64,000 nucleotides of DNA, taken from NCBI RefSeq assembly GCF_002796985.1, contig NZ_PEKX01000004.1, positions 62,001-126,000 of the forward strand. The letters are read 5' to 3'. Shown here one piece after another: positions 36,188-45,618 of this stretch; within the stretch, counting starts at the first letter, position 1, and the number at the start of each line of letters is the position of its first letter. Below the pieces are notes generated by a model. The model saw only the letters and a list, made by a program, of their open reading frames with translations. It was not told the origin of the DNA and did not search any database. The stretch comes from Pseudomonas sp. GTDB lineage: Bacteria; Pseudomonadota; Gammaproteobacteria; Pseudomonadales; Pseudomonadaceae. The position numbers and the translations under genes were made by a program.

Positions 36188-36559
36188 TTATTGATGCAAC
36201 CGCAGCACTGCCTCCAGCTCTTCGCGCAGCCAGGGCTCGTCGATCTCCGGCAGGCGCTGGGTGATCTGCCGGGCGACCCAGCGCTGGCCACGGCCGATGA
36301 AGTCGAAGCGCAGTTCCAGGTCCTCGATGGCCATCGCGCTGGCATGGAAGTCGCCGACGCCGCCGTCGGGCTTAGCGCCCAGGTGTTCCAGGCAACGGCG
36401 CAGGCGCCGGCAACTCTCCGCCTCGCCTTCGTGCAGGCGCTCCAGGCGCTGGCGGACGATGGGTTCGTCGGTCTGCCGCAGGCTGTCGAGCATGACCCGC
36501 GCGCCGGCGCGTTCGGCACGCATCAGGGTCTGTAGCCAGTGAATGAGGTCGTCGGACAT
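36188..36559 (-). CDS. Small all-helical protein (ferritin-like/four-helix appearance), unknown function
   Basis: 123 residues, charged and helical throughout (MSDDLIHWLQTLMRAERAGA, then LHEGEAESCRRLRRCLEHLG). Glu and His positions (RAERAGAR, LHEGEAES, ELRFDFIGRGQ) resemble short ferritin-like helical bundles, but no complete E-x-x-H diiron set can be shown. There is no signal peptide or membrane span. It is divergent from the ccoN4-like gene. I do not recognise a defined function. Confidence 0.7.
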   Translation of the reverse strand: MSDDLIHWLQTLMRAERAGARVMLDSLRQTDEPIVRQRLERLHEGEAESCRRLRRCLEHLGAKPDGGVGDFHASAMAIEDLELRFDFIGRGQRWVARQITQRLPEIDEPWLREELEAVLRLHQ

Positions 36560-36704
36560 GGAAGCCCCCGGTGATAGTGAAGGCCCATGCTAGACCCTCG
36601 CGGCCTGTGGTTTTAAATGAATTGAATTGCACTGACACTGCAATTTTCCGAATACCTCCAGCTGGCTCCGTACCTCCACATTTCCGCTGCGCCGCTCATC
36701 GGCC

Positions 36705-36783
36705 TTGATCCCGGACAAGGCATCGCAGAGCGGTCGCATGCCAGCCCTTCGCGTTAAAATCAAAATAACTGCACTTATGCAGC
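36705..36783 (+). promoter_or_regulatory. Candidate control region of the ccoN4-like operon
   Basis: The 36560-36941 gap holds TTGAT-CCCG-GACAA (36705-36718), a half-perfect Anr/Fnr-type box (one ideal half, one poor half). Further on, an AT-rich stretch carries the dyad CTGCA-CTTA-TGCAG (36769-36782). Both are plausible but unproven. No gene is seen in the gap. Confidence 0.3.
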
Positions 36784-36941
36784 ATTATTATTCGTTTGCT
36801 GCATTCATCGCGTCTATTCAGACTGTTTGGGCTCCCTGCGGCGAATTGCCTCCTAACTGCCTGATTCGCACTCCCCAACGCCGCTAACCACAGCAATGGG
36901 GCCAGGGAGCCGTCAGTCAACCGGAGTACGACGGAATCAAG

Positions 36942-38387
36942 ATGGACAGCGCGATACCCCTCGATCAGCACACCTCGCACGACGCCGCCTACAACTACGA
37001 CATCGTTCGCCGTTTCACCCTCACCACTCTGGGCTGGGGCATCCTCGGGATGTTCATGGGCGTGTTCATCGCCGCCCAGCTGGTGTGGCCGCAACTCAGC
37101 TTCGACCTGCCCTGGACCAGCTTCGGGCGCATCCGGCCGATCCACACGAATCTGGTGATCTTCGCCTTCGGCGGCAGCGCCTTGTTCGCAACTTCCTTCT
37201 ATGTGGTGCAGCGCACCTGCCGCGTGCGGATCATCTCCGACTCCCTGGCCAACCTGTTGTTCTGGGGCTGGCAGGCGAGCCTGGTGGCAATGCTGGTGAG
37301 CTACCCGCTGGGCATCACCACCTCCAAGGAATACGCCGAGATGGAGTGGCCCATCGCGCTCTGGGTCACGGTGCTCTGGGTGATCTACGCCTACCTGTTC
37401 TTCGGCACCATCGCCCGCCGCAAGGTGCGCCATATCTACGTCGGCAACTGGTTCTACGGCGCCTTCATCGTGGTCACCGGGATGGTCCACGTGGTCAATC
37501 ACCTGGCGGTGCCGGTGACGCTACTCAAGTCCTACCCGATCTACTCGGGCGCCACCGACGCGATGATCCAGTGGTGGTACGGCCACAGCGTGGTGGGCTT
37601 CATCCTCTCGGTGGGCTTCCTCGGCATGATGTACTACTACGTGCCCAAACAGGCCGAGCGGCCGATCTACTCCTACCGCCTGTCCATCGTGCACTTCTGG
37701 GCGATCATCACCCTGTACATCTGGGCCGGCCCGCACCACCTGCACTACACCGCCCTGCCCGACTGGGCGCAGAGCCTGGGCATGGTGATGTCGCTGATCC
37801 TGCTGGCCCCGAGCTGGGGCGGCATGATCAACGGCATGATGACCCTCTCGGGTGCCTGGCATAAGTTGCGCACCGACCCGATCCTGCGCTTCCTCGTGGT
37901 GTCGCTGGCCTTCTACGGCATGTCCACCTTCGAGGGCCCGATGATGGCGATCAAGACGGTGAACTCGCTGTCGCACTACACCGACTGGACCATCGGCCAC
38001 GTTCACGCCGGTGCCCTGGGCTGGGTGGCGATGATCTCCATCGGCGCGCTCTACCACATGATCCCGAAACTCTACGGCCGCGAGCAGATGCACAGCGTCG
38101 GGCTGATCAACGCGCACTTCTGGCTCGCCACCATCGGCACCGTGCTGTACATCGCCTCGATGTGGGTCAACGGCATCACCCAAGGCCTGATGTGGCGCGC
38201 CATCAATGCCGACGGCACGCTGACCTACTCCTTCGTCGAAGCGCTGACGGCCAGCCATCCGGGCTACATCGTGCGGCTGATCGGCGGTTCCACCTTCGCC
38301 AGCGGCATGTTGCTGATGGCCTGGAACACCTGGGCCACGGTACGCGCCGGCAAGCCGGTGTCGAACCTCGAAGCGGCTGCGGCCTGA
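36942..38387 (+). CDS. ccoN4: Orphan cbb3-type cytochrome c oxidase subunit I (CcoN4-like)
   Basis: 481 residues, about twelve membrane spans. Haem and CuB ligands are visible: IRPIHTNLVIF (His68), MVHVVNHLAVP, WYGHSVVGF, GPHHLHYTALP and the late GHVHAGALGW. It is the catalytic subunit that reduces oxygen. ccoO and ccoP are absent; only a small CcoQ-like gene follows, as I recall for P. aeruginosa ccoN4 (PA4133-4134), whose product joins subunits from the main cbb3 operons and aids growth with cyanide. The pairing with CcoO/CcoP from elsewhere is inferred. Confidence 0.93.
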   Translation: MDSAIPLDQHTSHDAAYNYDIVRRFTLTTLGWGILGMFMGVFIAAQLVWPQLSFDLPWTSFGRIRPIHTNLVIFAFGGSALFATSFYVVQRTCRVRIISDSLANLLFWGWQASLVAMLVSYPLGITTSKEYAEMEWPIALWVTVLWVIYAYLFFGTIARRKVRHIYVGNWFYGAFIVVTGMVHVVNHLAVPVTLLKSYPIYSGATDAMIQWWYGHSVVGFILSVGFLGMMYYYVPKQAERPIYSYRLSIVHFWAIITLYIWAGPHHLHYTALPDWAQSLGMVMSLILLAPSWGGMINGMMTLSGAWHKLRTDPILRFLVVSLAFYGMSTFEGPMMAIKTVNSLSHYTDWTIGHVHAGALGWVAMISIGALYHMIPKLYGREQMHSVGLINAHFWLATIGTVLYIASMWVNGITQGLMWRAINADGTLTYSFVEALTASHPGYIVRLIGGSTFASGMLLMAWNTWATVRAGKPVSNLEAAAA

Positions 38388-38398
38388 GGGACTCGTCC

Positions 38399-38605
38399 AT
38401 GTTGCTCAGCCTGATTGGCCTGATCGCCTGCGCCGCCGCCTGCTGGCGGACCTGCCACGGCAACGGTGATGAACAGGCAGCACTGCTGCCCTTCGCCGAC
38501 GACCCGGAAGCCGCGCGACGCATGAGCGCGGCCACCGGCCGGCACTGCGAAAGGATCGTCCAGCCGCTGCCGGAGCCGCCACCGCCGTACCGAATGCGCG
38601 CTTGA
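38399..38605 (+). CDS. Small CcoQ-like membrane protein
   Basis: 68 residues from ATG 38399, 11 bp after the ccoN4-like stop. One N-terminal membrane span (LLSLIGLIACAAACW) is followed by a polar tail ending PLPEPPPPYRMRA. Size, span and place match CcoQ, the small assembly or stability subunit of cbb3 oxidases, though the sequence is not strongly conserved. A strong terminator follows at 38690. Confidence 0.7.
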   Translation: MLLSLIGLIACAAACWRTCHGNGDEQAALLPFADDPEAARRMSAATGRHCERIVQPLPEPPPPYRMRA

Positions 38606-38689
38606 CTTTCTGCGCTGCTGTTTTCCAGCGCTGCTGTTTTCCAACCCCAAGGACGGGGCCTCCCCGAGTGCCGATTTCGGCACCTTGCA

Positions 38690-38720
38690 GGGCTCTTCCC
38701 CGCGAGAGCCCGTTTTTTTT
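38690..38720 (+). terminator. Intrinsic terminator of the ccoN4-like operon
   Basis: GGGCTCT-N8-AGAGCCC followed by G and eight T residues. It separates the oxidase operon from the HPP gene. Confidence 0.9.
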
Positions 38721-38745
38721 CAGACTTCGCTCCCCGGATCTCCCG

Positions 38746-39885
38746 ATGCCTGCCCTCACCGGCTGGCGGCACCGCGCCGCCGCATACCTGCCCGACGTTC
38801 CCCACACCCGCCCGCGCGAATGGCTGCGCGCCTCGCTCGGCGCCAGCCTGGGCTTTCTACTCAGCGCCGCGACCTGCGGCCTGCTGTTCGGCTCCTCCGT
38901 TGCAGTGCATTTCGCCGGCCCCTGGGCGGCCTCGGCGGTGCTGTTGTTCGCCGTTTCCTCCGGCGCCCTCGCCCAACCCTGGTCGGTGCTCGGCAGCTAC
39001 CTGTGCGCCTCGCTGGTGGCCTTGCTGCTCGGCTTCTGGCTGCCCGCCGGTTTCGTCAGCGCTGCTCTCGCCCTGGGCCTGAGCCTGCTGCTGATGTACC
39101 CGCTGCGCTGCCTGCATCCGCCGGGCGGCGCGCTGGCCTTCTGCATGGTGTTCGCCGCGCCGCTGCCCGGCCAACCGGCCTGGATGGCGCCGCTGCCGGC
39201 CATCAGCGGCGGCCTCGGTCTGGTGCTGCTGGCCCTGTTGTTCAACAACCTGACGCGCATGCCCTACCCGCGCCGCCGCAGCCTCGCGCCAGATAACCAC
39301 CAGACCCAGGACCCGCCGCCCGGCGCGCGAGTCGGCATCCAGTCCGCCGACCTCGACCAGGCGCTGGACGAGCTGGACGGCTTCGTCGACATCACCCGCG
39401 ACGACCTCGAACGCATCGTCCGCAGTACCGAACGCCACGCCCTGCGCCGCAGCATGGGCGACACCCGCGCGCGCGAGGTGATGTCCCGCGATCTGATCTG
39501 CGCCTCGCCGGAAACGCCGGTCAGCCAAGCCTTGCGCCTGCTGGTGAAGCACCACCTGAAAGCCCTGCCGATCCTCGATGAGGATCGGCGGCTGGTGGGC
39601 ATCGTCAGCCTGATCGACCTGCTCGCGCCCAAGCGCAAGGGCGGTTGGCTCAAGAGACTGCTTGGAGGCATCGGTCTGCGCCGCGACCGCGTGCTGGCCG
39701 ACGTGATGACCAGTCCGGTGCTGCATGTGGACGCCGACACCCACGCGGTGGAGCTGATCCCGCTGCTCTCCGACCACGGCCTGCACTGCCTGCCGGTGCT
39801 GGAGCGCGGCGAACTGGTAGGCGTGATCACCCAGACCGACCTGATCGCCGCGCTCGAACGGGACCTGCTCGCTCACCTTTCCTGA
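38746..39885 (+). CDS. HPP-family membrane protein with two CBS domains
   Basis: 379 residues from ATG 38746; the longer frame crosses the terminator. Residues about 25-170 hold four to five membrane spans with the HPP signature (RCLHPPGGALAFCM). A cytoplasmic part follows with paired CBS domains (REVMSRDLICASPETPVSQA and LADVMTSPVLHVDADTHAV). CBS pairs bind adenine nucleotides and gate membrane proteins. HPP proteins have been linked to nitrite or anion transport in other organisms; no such neighbour exists here, so the substrate is open. Confidence 0.9.
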   Translation: MPALTGWRHRAAAYLPDVPHTRPREWLRASLGASLGFLLSAATCGLLFGSSVAVHFAGPWAASAVLLFAVSSGALAQPWSVLGSYLCASLVALLLGFWLPAGFVSAALALGLSLLLMYPLRCLHPPGGALAFCMVFAAPLPGQPAWMAPLPAISGGLGLVLLALLFNNLTRMPYPRRRSLAPDNHQTQDPPPGARVGIQSADLDQALDELDGFVDITRDDLERIVRSTERHALRRSMGDTRAREVMSRDLICASPETPVSQALRLLVKHHLKALPILDEDRRLVGIVSLIDLLAPKRKGGWLKRLLGGIGLRRDRVLADVMTSPVLHVDADTHAVELIPLLSDHGLHCLPVLERGELVGVITQTDLIAALERDLLAHLS

Positions 39886-39940
39886 CCCGCGACTGAGCTA
39901 ACCGGTAAACTGCCCGCCTGATTCATGCAGAAGCTTGTGA

Positions 39941-40801
39941 ATGGACATCGACCTCACCCGCACCTTCCTGGAAATCGTCCGCCACGGCAGCTTCGTGGCT
40001 GCCGCCGAACGCATGCATGTCACCCAGACCGCCGTCACCGCGCGGGTGCAGAAGCTGGAGGCGCACCTCAACTGCACGCTGTTCGTGCGTAATCGCGCCG
40101 GCGCGCGCCTGACCCCGGACGGCGAAGCCTTCGTCACCTACGCCAACCAGATCCTGCAGACGTGGGAGTCCGCCCAGCGCGACCTGCCGCTGCCCGAAGG
40201 CATCCACAACGTGCTGCACATCGGCGGCGAGGTGAGCCTGTGCAACCCGCTGATGCTGCGCTGGGTCAGCCGCATCCGCCAGGCTATCGGCGGCCACGCG
40301 GTGCGCGCCGAGATCGGTGACGGCCAGAGCCTGCTGCGCCAATTGGAGCTGGGCGTGCTCGACGCCGCCCTGGTGTACCAGCCGACGTACTGGCCGGGCA
40401 TGCAGGTGGAGCAGTTGCTGGAGGAAAAGCTGATCCTGGTACGCGCGCAGAACCCCGAGCCCTATGTCTATATCGACTGGGGCGAAGGCTTCCGCCAGCA
40501 GCACGACAGCGCCCTGCCGGAACTGTCCAAGGCCCCTGTGTCGTTCAACCTCGGTCCGCTGGCATTGCAGTACATCCTCGAGAACGGCGGCTCGGGCTAC
40601 TTCCGCACGCGGGTGGTGCAGAGCTATATCGACCGCAAGGTGCTGCGCCGGGTGCCCAAGGCCCCGGAATTCAGCTACCCGACCTATCTGGTGTATTCGC
40701 GGGACCGCGATTCGCAGGCGCTGCAACAGGCCTTCGCCCTGCTGCGCGAGGTGGTGGCGCAGGATGCGGACTGGTCGCAGCGCTGGGACCCGATGATCTG
40801 A
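39941..40801 (+). CDS. LysR-family transcriptional regulator (HdfR-like)
   Basis: 286 residues. MDIDLTRTFLEIVRHGSFVA and RMHVTQTAVTARVQKLEAHL form the helix-turn-helix. The effector domain is short and ends WSQRWDPMI. It lies 55 bp after the HPP-CBS gene on the same strand, and no divergent partner exists, so its target is not evident. Confidence 0.92.
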   Translation: MDIDLTRTFLEIVRHGSFVAAAERMHVTQTAVTARVQKLEAHLNCTLFVRNRAGARLTPDGEAFVTYANQILQTWESAQRDLPLPEGIHNVLHIGGEVSLCNPLMLRWVSRIRQAIGGHAVRAEIGDGQSLLRQLELGVLDAALVYQPTYWPGMQVEQLLEEKLILVRAQNPEPYVYIDWGEGFRQQHDSALPELSKAPVSFNLGPLALQYILENGGSGYFRTRVVQSYIDRKVLRRVPKAPEFSYPTYLVYSRDRDSQALQQAFALLREVVAQDADWSQRWDPMI

Positions 40802-40852
40802 CCGCTTTTCCGGGCGAGGCCCACGCGAGCCTCGCTCCGGCGCCGCCCCGGC

Positions 40853-41317
40853 TCAGTTGTCGAGGGACATCCGATACTCGATCACCCCCGGCCGCTCAGC
40901 AATCCAGTCATAGAGCCGCTGCGCCCTGTGGTTGGTTTCCTGGGTATGCCAATACAACCGGTCGCACTGTTTCTCCCGCGCCTGCCGCTGCACGTATTCG
41001 ATGAGTTTCTTGCCGATCTTCTGGCCTCTCACACTGGAGGACACGTAGAGGTCTTCCAGGTAACAGAACTGGTTCCGGCCCCACGTCGAGCGGTGGTAGA
41101 CGAAATTGACGAAGCCGAATATCCGCTCGCCGTCCGTTGCAACCGCGCAGTGAACCGGTTCGCTGGCCTCAAAGAAGCGCGCCCAGGTGAGCCGGGTGGT
41201 TTCCTCGCTCAGGTCCACCCCGTAGAAATCCTGATACCGGGCCCAGTATTCGGACCACTTCTCGAAGTCTTCCTGCACTACCGGGCGAATCGAGATGAGC
41301 TGTTGTATGGCTGTCAT
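40853..41317 (-). CDS. GNAT acetyltransferase
   Basis: 154 residues. The core is CYLEDLYVSSSVRGQKIGKK (acetyl-CoA loop R-G-Q-K-I-G) and the end HTQETNHRAQRLYDWIAERPGV is typical of diamine or aminoglycoside-like GNATs. It is divergent from a MocR-type regulator gene (142-bp gap), and MocR proteins often control their divergent neighbour, so an amine or amino-acid acetylase is plausible. Confidence 0.9.
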   Translation of the reverse strand: MTAIQQLISIRPVVQEDFEKWSEYWARYQDFYGVDLSEETTRLTWARFFEASEPVHCAVATDGERIFGFVNFVYHRSTWGRNQFCYLEDLYVSSSVRGQKIGKKLIEYVQRQAREKQCDRLYWHTQETNHRAQRLYDWIAERPGVIEYRMSLDN

Positions 41318-41459
41318 GTCATGTCTCCTTGATCACTGTGGGCTTGTCCCTTGTCATCAGCGACGGGGGCCATCGCTCCGGCCTGCCGGGCCTTGTGCTT
41401 GACCGGTGCTGATTTATATCGCCCTAATGGCACGGATAACCCAGCCAATTCCTGCATGA

Positions 41460-42977
41460 GTGGCAGACCAATTGTTCAAGAACTCCCTGCTCGAATCGGT
41501 CAAGGCCGCGATGGCGCACCCGGAGCTTCTGAGCCTGCCGCTGCATTCACGTATCCAGCGGGCGCTGCGCCAACTGATTCTCGAGGGTGCGCTGGGCACC
41601 GGCAGCGCTTTGCCCGCTTCACGCCTGCTGGCCAAATCGCTCGGGGTATCGCGCGACACCATCGAGTCGGCCTACTCGCACCTGCATGCAGAGGGCTTCA
41701 TCGAGCGCCGCGTCGGCAGCGGCAGCTTCGTCGCCGAAGCCACGCGCCTGTCGCCCGGCCGACGTACCCGGCGGCGCGCAAACAACCCGCCAGCAGGTGC
41801 GGCCAACCTCAGCCAGCGCGGCCAGGCAATGCTCCACAATGGTGGGGTACGCGAGCAGCTCGCACCTCGGCCCTTCGCACCTGGTGTGCCCGAGACCCGC
41901 ACCTTTCCGCTGCCGACCTGGGAACGCCTGCAACGCCAGGTGCTGAAGGAGTTCGGTTCACGCGCGCTGGCACATGGCGACCCTCAGGGCATGCAGCCCC
42001 TGCGACAGGCCATCGCCGACTACGTCAATCTGGAGCGCGGTGCCCGAACCACGGCCGATCAGGTACTGGTGCTCACCAGCTCGCAGCAGGCGCTGAGCCT
42101 TTGCGCCAGCGTGTTGCTGGATGCAGGCGAGAGGATTTTCATCGAGGACCCGGTCTACTACGGTGCGCGCAAGGCCTTCGCCGCGGCAGGGCTCGACTGT
42201 CAGGCGATACCGGTCGACGCACAGGGCCTTCGGGTAGATCAGTTGCTGGCCCACCCACACCCAGCCAAGGCCGTCTACCTGACCCCGTCGCACCAGTTCC
42301 CCAGTGGAGCGACCCTGTCCCTGGCGCGGCGCCTGTCGCTGATCGAATGGGCCCAGCGCGAGCAGGCCTGGATCATCGAGGACGACTACGACAGCGAATT
42401 CCATTACGCCGGCAAACCCACCGCCTGCGTGCAGGGCCTCGACGCCCATGAGCGGACGCTGTACATCGGCACCTTCACCAAGTCGCTGTTTCCGGGTCTG
42501 CGCATCGGCTACCTGGTCCTGCCGCCGTCGCTGGTCGAGCCGATGACGATTGCCCGTTCCCTGCAGGACGGCCACACCGCCTCCATTGCCCAACTGACAC
42601 TGGCCCGCTTCATCACCGGCGGCCACTTCGGCGCTTATGTGCGCTCCATGCGCAACCTCTATGCCGAACGATTGCAGCTGTTGGCGAAGCTGGTGGAGCA
42701 GCGGCTAGGCGGAATCCTGCAGCCGCGGATACCCGCTGGCGGGCTGCAGATGCCGTGTCTGTTGAGCGGTGAGATAACGGAGCAAGCGGTGCTGGCGGCA
42801 GCGCGTACGGCGGGTATCGAACTGCTGGGGTTGAGCGGCCTGTTCGTCACCCGGCCTCCTGAGCCTGGGTTCCTGATGGGCTTCGCCGCCTATACGCCGC
42901 AGGAACTGCAGCGCGCCGTCGATGATCTGGCGCGCAGCCTGGGCCAGCGGATACCGACGTCGCCACGGCCGCGTTGA
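41460..42977 (+). CDS. MocR/PdxR-type regulator (GntR helix-turn-helix fused to PLP aminotransferase fold)
   Basis: 505 residues from a GTG at 41460. An N-terminal winged helix (LHSRIQRALRQLILEGALGT, LAKSLGVSRDTIESAYSHLH) is joined by a linker to a fold-type I aminotransferase domain. The PLP Lys is in IGTFTKSLFPGLRIGYLVLP and the ring-holding Asp in AWIIEDDYDSEFHYAG. Such proteins sense PLP or amino acids with the aminotransferase part. The likely target is the divergent GNAT gene and itself. A start at a later ATG (41511) is possible but would trim little. Confidence 0.92.
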   Translation: MADQLFKNSLLESVKAAMAHPELLSLPLHSRIQRALRQLILEGALGTGSALPASRLLAKSLGVSRDTIESAYSHLHAEGFIERRVGSGSFVAEATRLSPGRRTRRRANNPPAGAANLSQRGQAMLHNGGVREQLAPRPFAPGVPETRTFPLPTWERLQRQVLKEFGSRALAHGDPQGMQPLRQAIADYVNLERGARTTADQVLVLTSSQQALSLCASVLLDAGERIFIEDPVYYGARKAFAAAGLDCQAIPVDAQGLRVDQLLAHPHPAKAVYLTPSHQFPSGATLSLARRLSLIEWAQREQAWIIEDDYDSEFHYAGKPTACVQGLDAHERTLYIGTFTKSLFPGLRIGYLVLPPSLVEPMTIARSLQDGHTASIAQLTLARFITGGHFGAYVRSMRNLYAERLQLLAKLVEQRLGGILQPRIPAGGLQMPCLLSGEITEQAVLAAARTAGIELLGLSGLFVTRPPEPGFLMGFAAYTPQELQRAVDDLARSLGQRIPTSPRPR

Positions 42978-43282
42978 GCCCAGTGCCAAGCCGGCCGCCG
43001 TAGGAGCGAGCCCGCCCGCAAGCCCCGCCCGGACAACCATGGCCGGCAGGCTCGCCCCTACAGGTGCCACGCCCTTGTCCTCCCCAGGTTCCCGGCCCTT
43101 CGCTGTCATGCCAAGGGGGCGCTTACCGGGTGCTCCCGTGTTCGTTGAAACCTGCTGCCTCGTGTTCCTTGGAGGGCATCAGCGCCGATCTGTTCCCGCC
43201 TGGTCATGAATCGACACCGGTGCCGGGCGCAGAATGCACAAGGCCCGCCGGTGGCGGGCCTTGTGTCACAGCGAAGATCGGC
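42978..43282. other. Intergenic region with degenerate REP pair and hairpin
   Basis: Convergent gap between the MocR and mqo genes. It holds a degraded REP pair (about 43001-43061) and a perfect 13-bp stem CACAAGGCCCGCC/GGCGGGCCTTGTG (43237-43265) that probably ends transcription from the mqo side, though without a T-tract. No gene is seen. Confidence 0.7.
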
Positions 43283-44917
43283 TCAGAGCGCCAGGTCGCT
43301 GGCGGCTTTTTCCGGCGCCGGGGCGGCGTCGGTCGGCTGGGCGGCCGGAGCCGGGTCGATGGCTGGCGGCGGGTCCAGTTGCAGGACCTTGGCGGTGTAG
43401 CTCCACTCGGCGAAGGTCTTCTCCGGGCTGTCATTGAGCTTGGTGCCATAGCTCGGGACGATCTGCTGGACCTTGGCCTGCCATTCAGGGGTGGCGAGTT
43501 TGTCCTTGAACACCTTCTCCAGCACGCTGAGCATGATCGGCGCGGCCGTGGATGCACCCGGCGATGCACCCAGCAGGCCGGCGATGCTGCCGTCGGCGGA
43601 AGCGACGATCTCGGTGCCGAGCTTCAGCACGCCGCCCTTGTCGGCGTCACGCTTGATGATCTGCACGCGCTGGCCGGCCTGCCACAGGCGCCAGTCCTCG
43701 GCCTTGGCTTCGGGGAAGTACTCGCGCAGGGCAGCCAGGCGGTCGTCGTCGGAGAGCATCAGTTGGCCGGCGAGGTATTCCACCAGCGGGTACTCGTCGA
43801 TGCCCACGCGGGTCATCGGCCAGACGTTGTGGACGTTGGTGCTGCCCAGCAGGTCGAGGTACGAGCCTTCCTTGAGGAACTTGGTGGAGAAGGTGGCGAA
43901 CGGCCCGAAGAGGATCACCCGCTTGCCATCGAGCACGCGAGTGTCCAGATGCGGCACGGACATCGGCGGTGCGCCGACCGACGCCTTGCCGTAGGCCTTG
44001 GCCAGGTGCTGCTGGGCGATGGTCGGGTTCTCGGTCACCAGGAACGAGCCGCCCACCGGGAAGCCGGCGTAGTCCCTGGCTTCCTCGATGCCGGACTTCT
44101 GCAGCAGGCGCAGAGCGCCGCCGCCGGCGCCGATGAAGACGAACTTCGCGTCGGTCTCGGTGATGCTGCCGTCCTTGAGGTTCTTGTAGCCGACGCGCCA
44201 GGTGCCGTCGGCGTTGCGGGTGATGTCCTCGACTTCGCTGGAGAGCTTCAGGCTGAAGTTGGGCCTGGTCTGCAGGTACCCGGCGAACTGGCGGGTGATC
44301 TCGCCGAAGTTCACGTCAGTGCCAAGCGGGGTCCAGGTGGCGGCGATCTTCTGCGACGGGTCGCGGCCCTGCATCATCAGCGGGACCCACTTGGCGATCT
44401 GCGCCGGGTCCTCGGAGTACTGCATGCCTCGGAACAGCGGGCTGGCCTGCAGCGCCTGGTAGCGCTTCCTGAGGAAGGCGATGTTGTCGTCGCCCCAGAC
44501 GAAGCTCATGTGCGGGGTGGAGTTGATGAACGAGCGCGGGTTCTTCAGCACGCCGTTCTGCACCTGCCAGGCCCAGAACTGACGGGAGATCTGGAACGAC
44601 TCGTTGATCTCCACGGCCTTGGCGATGGTGACCTTGCCGTCCTTGTCCTCGGGGGTGTAGTTCAGCTCGGCCAGGGCCGAGTGGCCGGTGCCGGCGTTGT
44701 TCCAGCCGTTGGAGCTTTCCTGGGCGACGCCGTCCAGGCGCTCGACCATCTCCATGCTCCAGCCCGGCTCCAGCTCGTTGAGCCAGACACCCAGGGTGGT
44801 GCTCATGATGCCGCCACCGATCAGCAGCACATCGACTTTCCTGGTTTCCGCAAAAGCGGGCGCGCAATTCACTGCAAAAGCGAGGCCCAGCAGTGCCCCG
44901 CTAACTTTCTTGATCAT
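43283..44917 (-). CDS. mqo: Malate:quinone oxidoreductase with signal-like N-terminus
   Basis: 544 residues. After a signal-like start (MIKKVSGALLGLAFAV, then APAFAETRK) comes the FAD motif VDVLLIGGGIMSTTLGVWLN. Segments QESSNGWNNAGTGHSALAEL and TWTPLGTDVNFGEITRQFAG are diagnostic for Mqo. It oxidises malate to oxaloacetate and feeds electrons to quinone. A proline/alanine-rich tail of about 35 residues follows the enzyme domain. The exported-looking N-terminus is unusual, because Mqo is normally a cytoplasmic-face peripheral enzyme; Pseudomonas MqoA-type proteins share it as I recall. Confidence 0.94.
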   Translation of the reverse strand: MIKKVSGALLGLAFAVNCAPAFAETRKVDVLLIGGGIMSTTLGVWLNELEPGWSMEMVERLDGVAQESSNGWNNAGTGHSALAELNYTPEDKDGKVTIAKAVEINESFQISRQFWAWQVQNGVLKNPRSFINSTPHMSFVWGDDNIAFLRKRYQALQASPLFRGMQYSEDPAQIAKWVPLMMQGRDPSQKIAATWTPLGTDVNFGEITRQFAGYLQTRPNFSLKLSSEVEDITRNADGTWRVGYKNLKDGSITETDAKFVFIGAGGGALRLLQKSGIEEARDYAGFPVGGSFLVTENPTIAQQHLAKAYGKASVGAPPMSVPHLDTRVLDGKRVILFGPFATFSTKFLKEGSYLDLLGSTNVHNVWPMTRVGIDEYPLVEYLAGQLMLSDDDRLAALREYFPEAKAEDWRLWQAGQRVQIIKRDADKGGVLKLGTEIVASADGSIAGLLGASPGASTAAPIMLSVLEKVFKDKLATPEWQAKVQQIVPSYGTKLNDSPEKTFAEWSYTAKVLQLDPPPAIDPAPAAQPTDAAPAPEKAASDLAL

Positions 44918-45172
44918 CGAAAGGTTTCTCGTCGTTAGGGCTTGCCCTTTCCCACCGGCGTCATACAGCGTGAAGGCCGAGCCCCGCGCACGGGGCGCGA
45001 ACGATGGGCAAGGCGACAGATGACGAGGATGAGTCGGGACTCAGTTCCCTCCTCCGCCGGCTCTGGGGCCTGCTTGCTGGAATGAGGGACGTCCTGCGCA
45101 GAGAGACACGCAAAGCCTTCGGCTTTGGCTCTTGTTGTGGGAGGGATGCATGGTCTGCTGAAACGTTTGTGC

Positions 45173-45201
45173 ATTCTATAGAAAGCAAACTGCATCACCA
45201 A
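45173..45201 (-). promoter_or_regulatory. Candidate sigma-70 promoter of mqo
   Basis: On the minus strand TTGGTG (45201-45196) and TAGAAT (45178-45173) are separated by 17 bp, which would give a 5' leader of about 250 nt before mqo. The 44918-45650 gap also contains a REP pair and, near its right end, the GntR operator. Confidence 0.35.
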
Positions 45202-45306
45202 CCTTTGCAGTCAACTATCGACAGGCTGATCTACCAGTCAGCGCCTTCTGATTGTTACAAACCATTGTCGGATCGGGACTTCCATGCGGAGGCTCCCAGC
45301 GATGCC

Positions 45307-45375
45307 GTTCGCGAGCAAGCTCGCTCCTACAAAGAGCACCGATCCCAACCTGTAGGAGCGAGCTTGCTCGCGAAC
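45307..45375. repeat. Paired REP elements (BIME)
   Basis: GTTCGCGAGCAAGCTCGCTC and, inverted, TGTAGGAGCGAGCTTGCTCG, about 20 bp apart, between the divergent mqo and FCD-GntR genes. Confidence 0.85.
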
Positions 45376-45618
45376 CGTCCTGGCTCCGACCTTCCCGGCA
45401 AATCGGCGCCAGCGCCCGAGTCCGCAGAGGAGCCCCGCACCACAACGTTACCGAAGCGCACCGCGAACGCGCACGAATCGCCCTATCCGTTACCGTTTCG
45501 CCCCGTTCCCGCACGCCCGCTCCTATACCGTTTTCGTACGCCCATCGCTCTACCCCGCCCAATTCCAGTCACTTGGCCAGCATTGGCACGGCAACTGCTT
45601 TATTGCATGCATGGATAA

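Noticed and set aside
43064..44938. 624-codon plus-strand frame over mqo
   Set aside because: Shadow frame; the real Mqo motifs are on the other strand.
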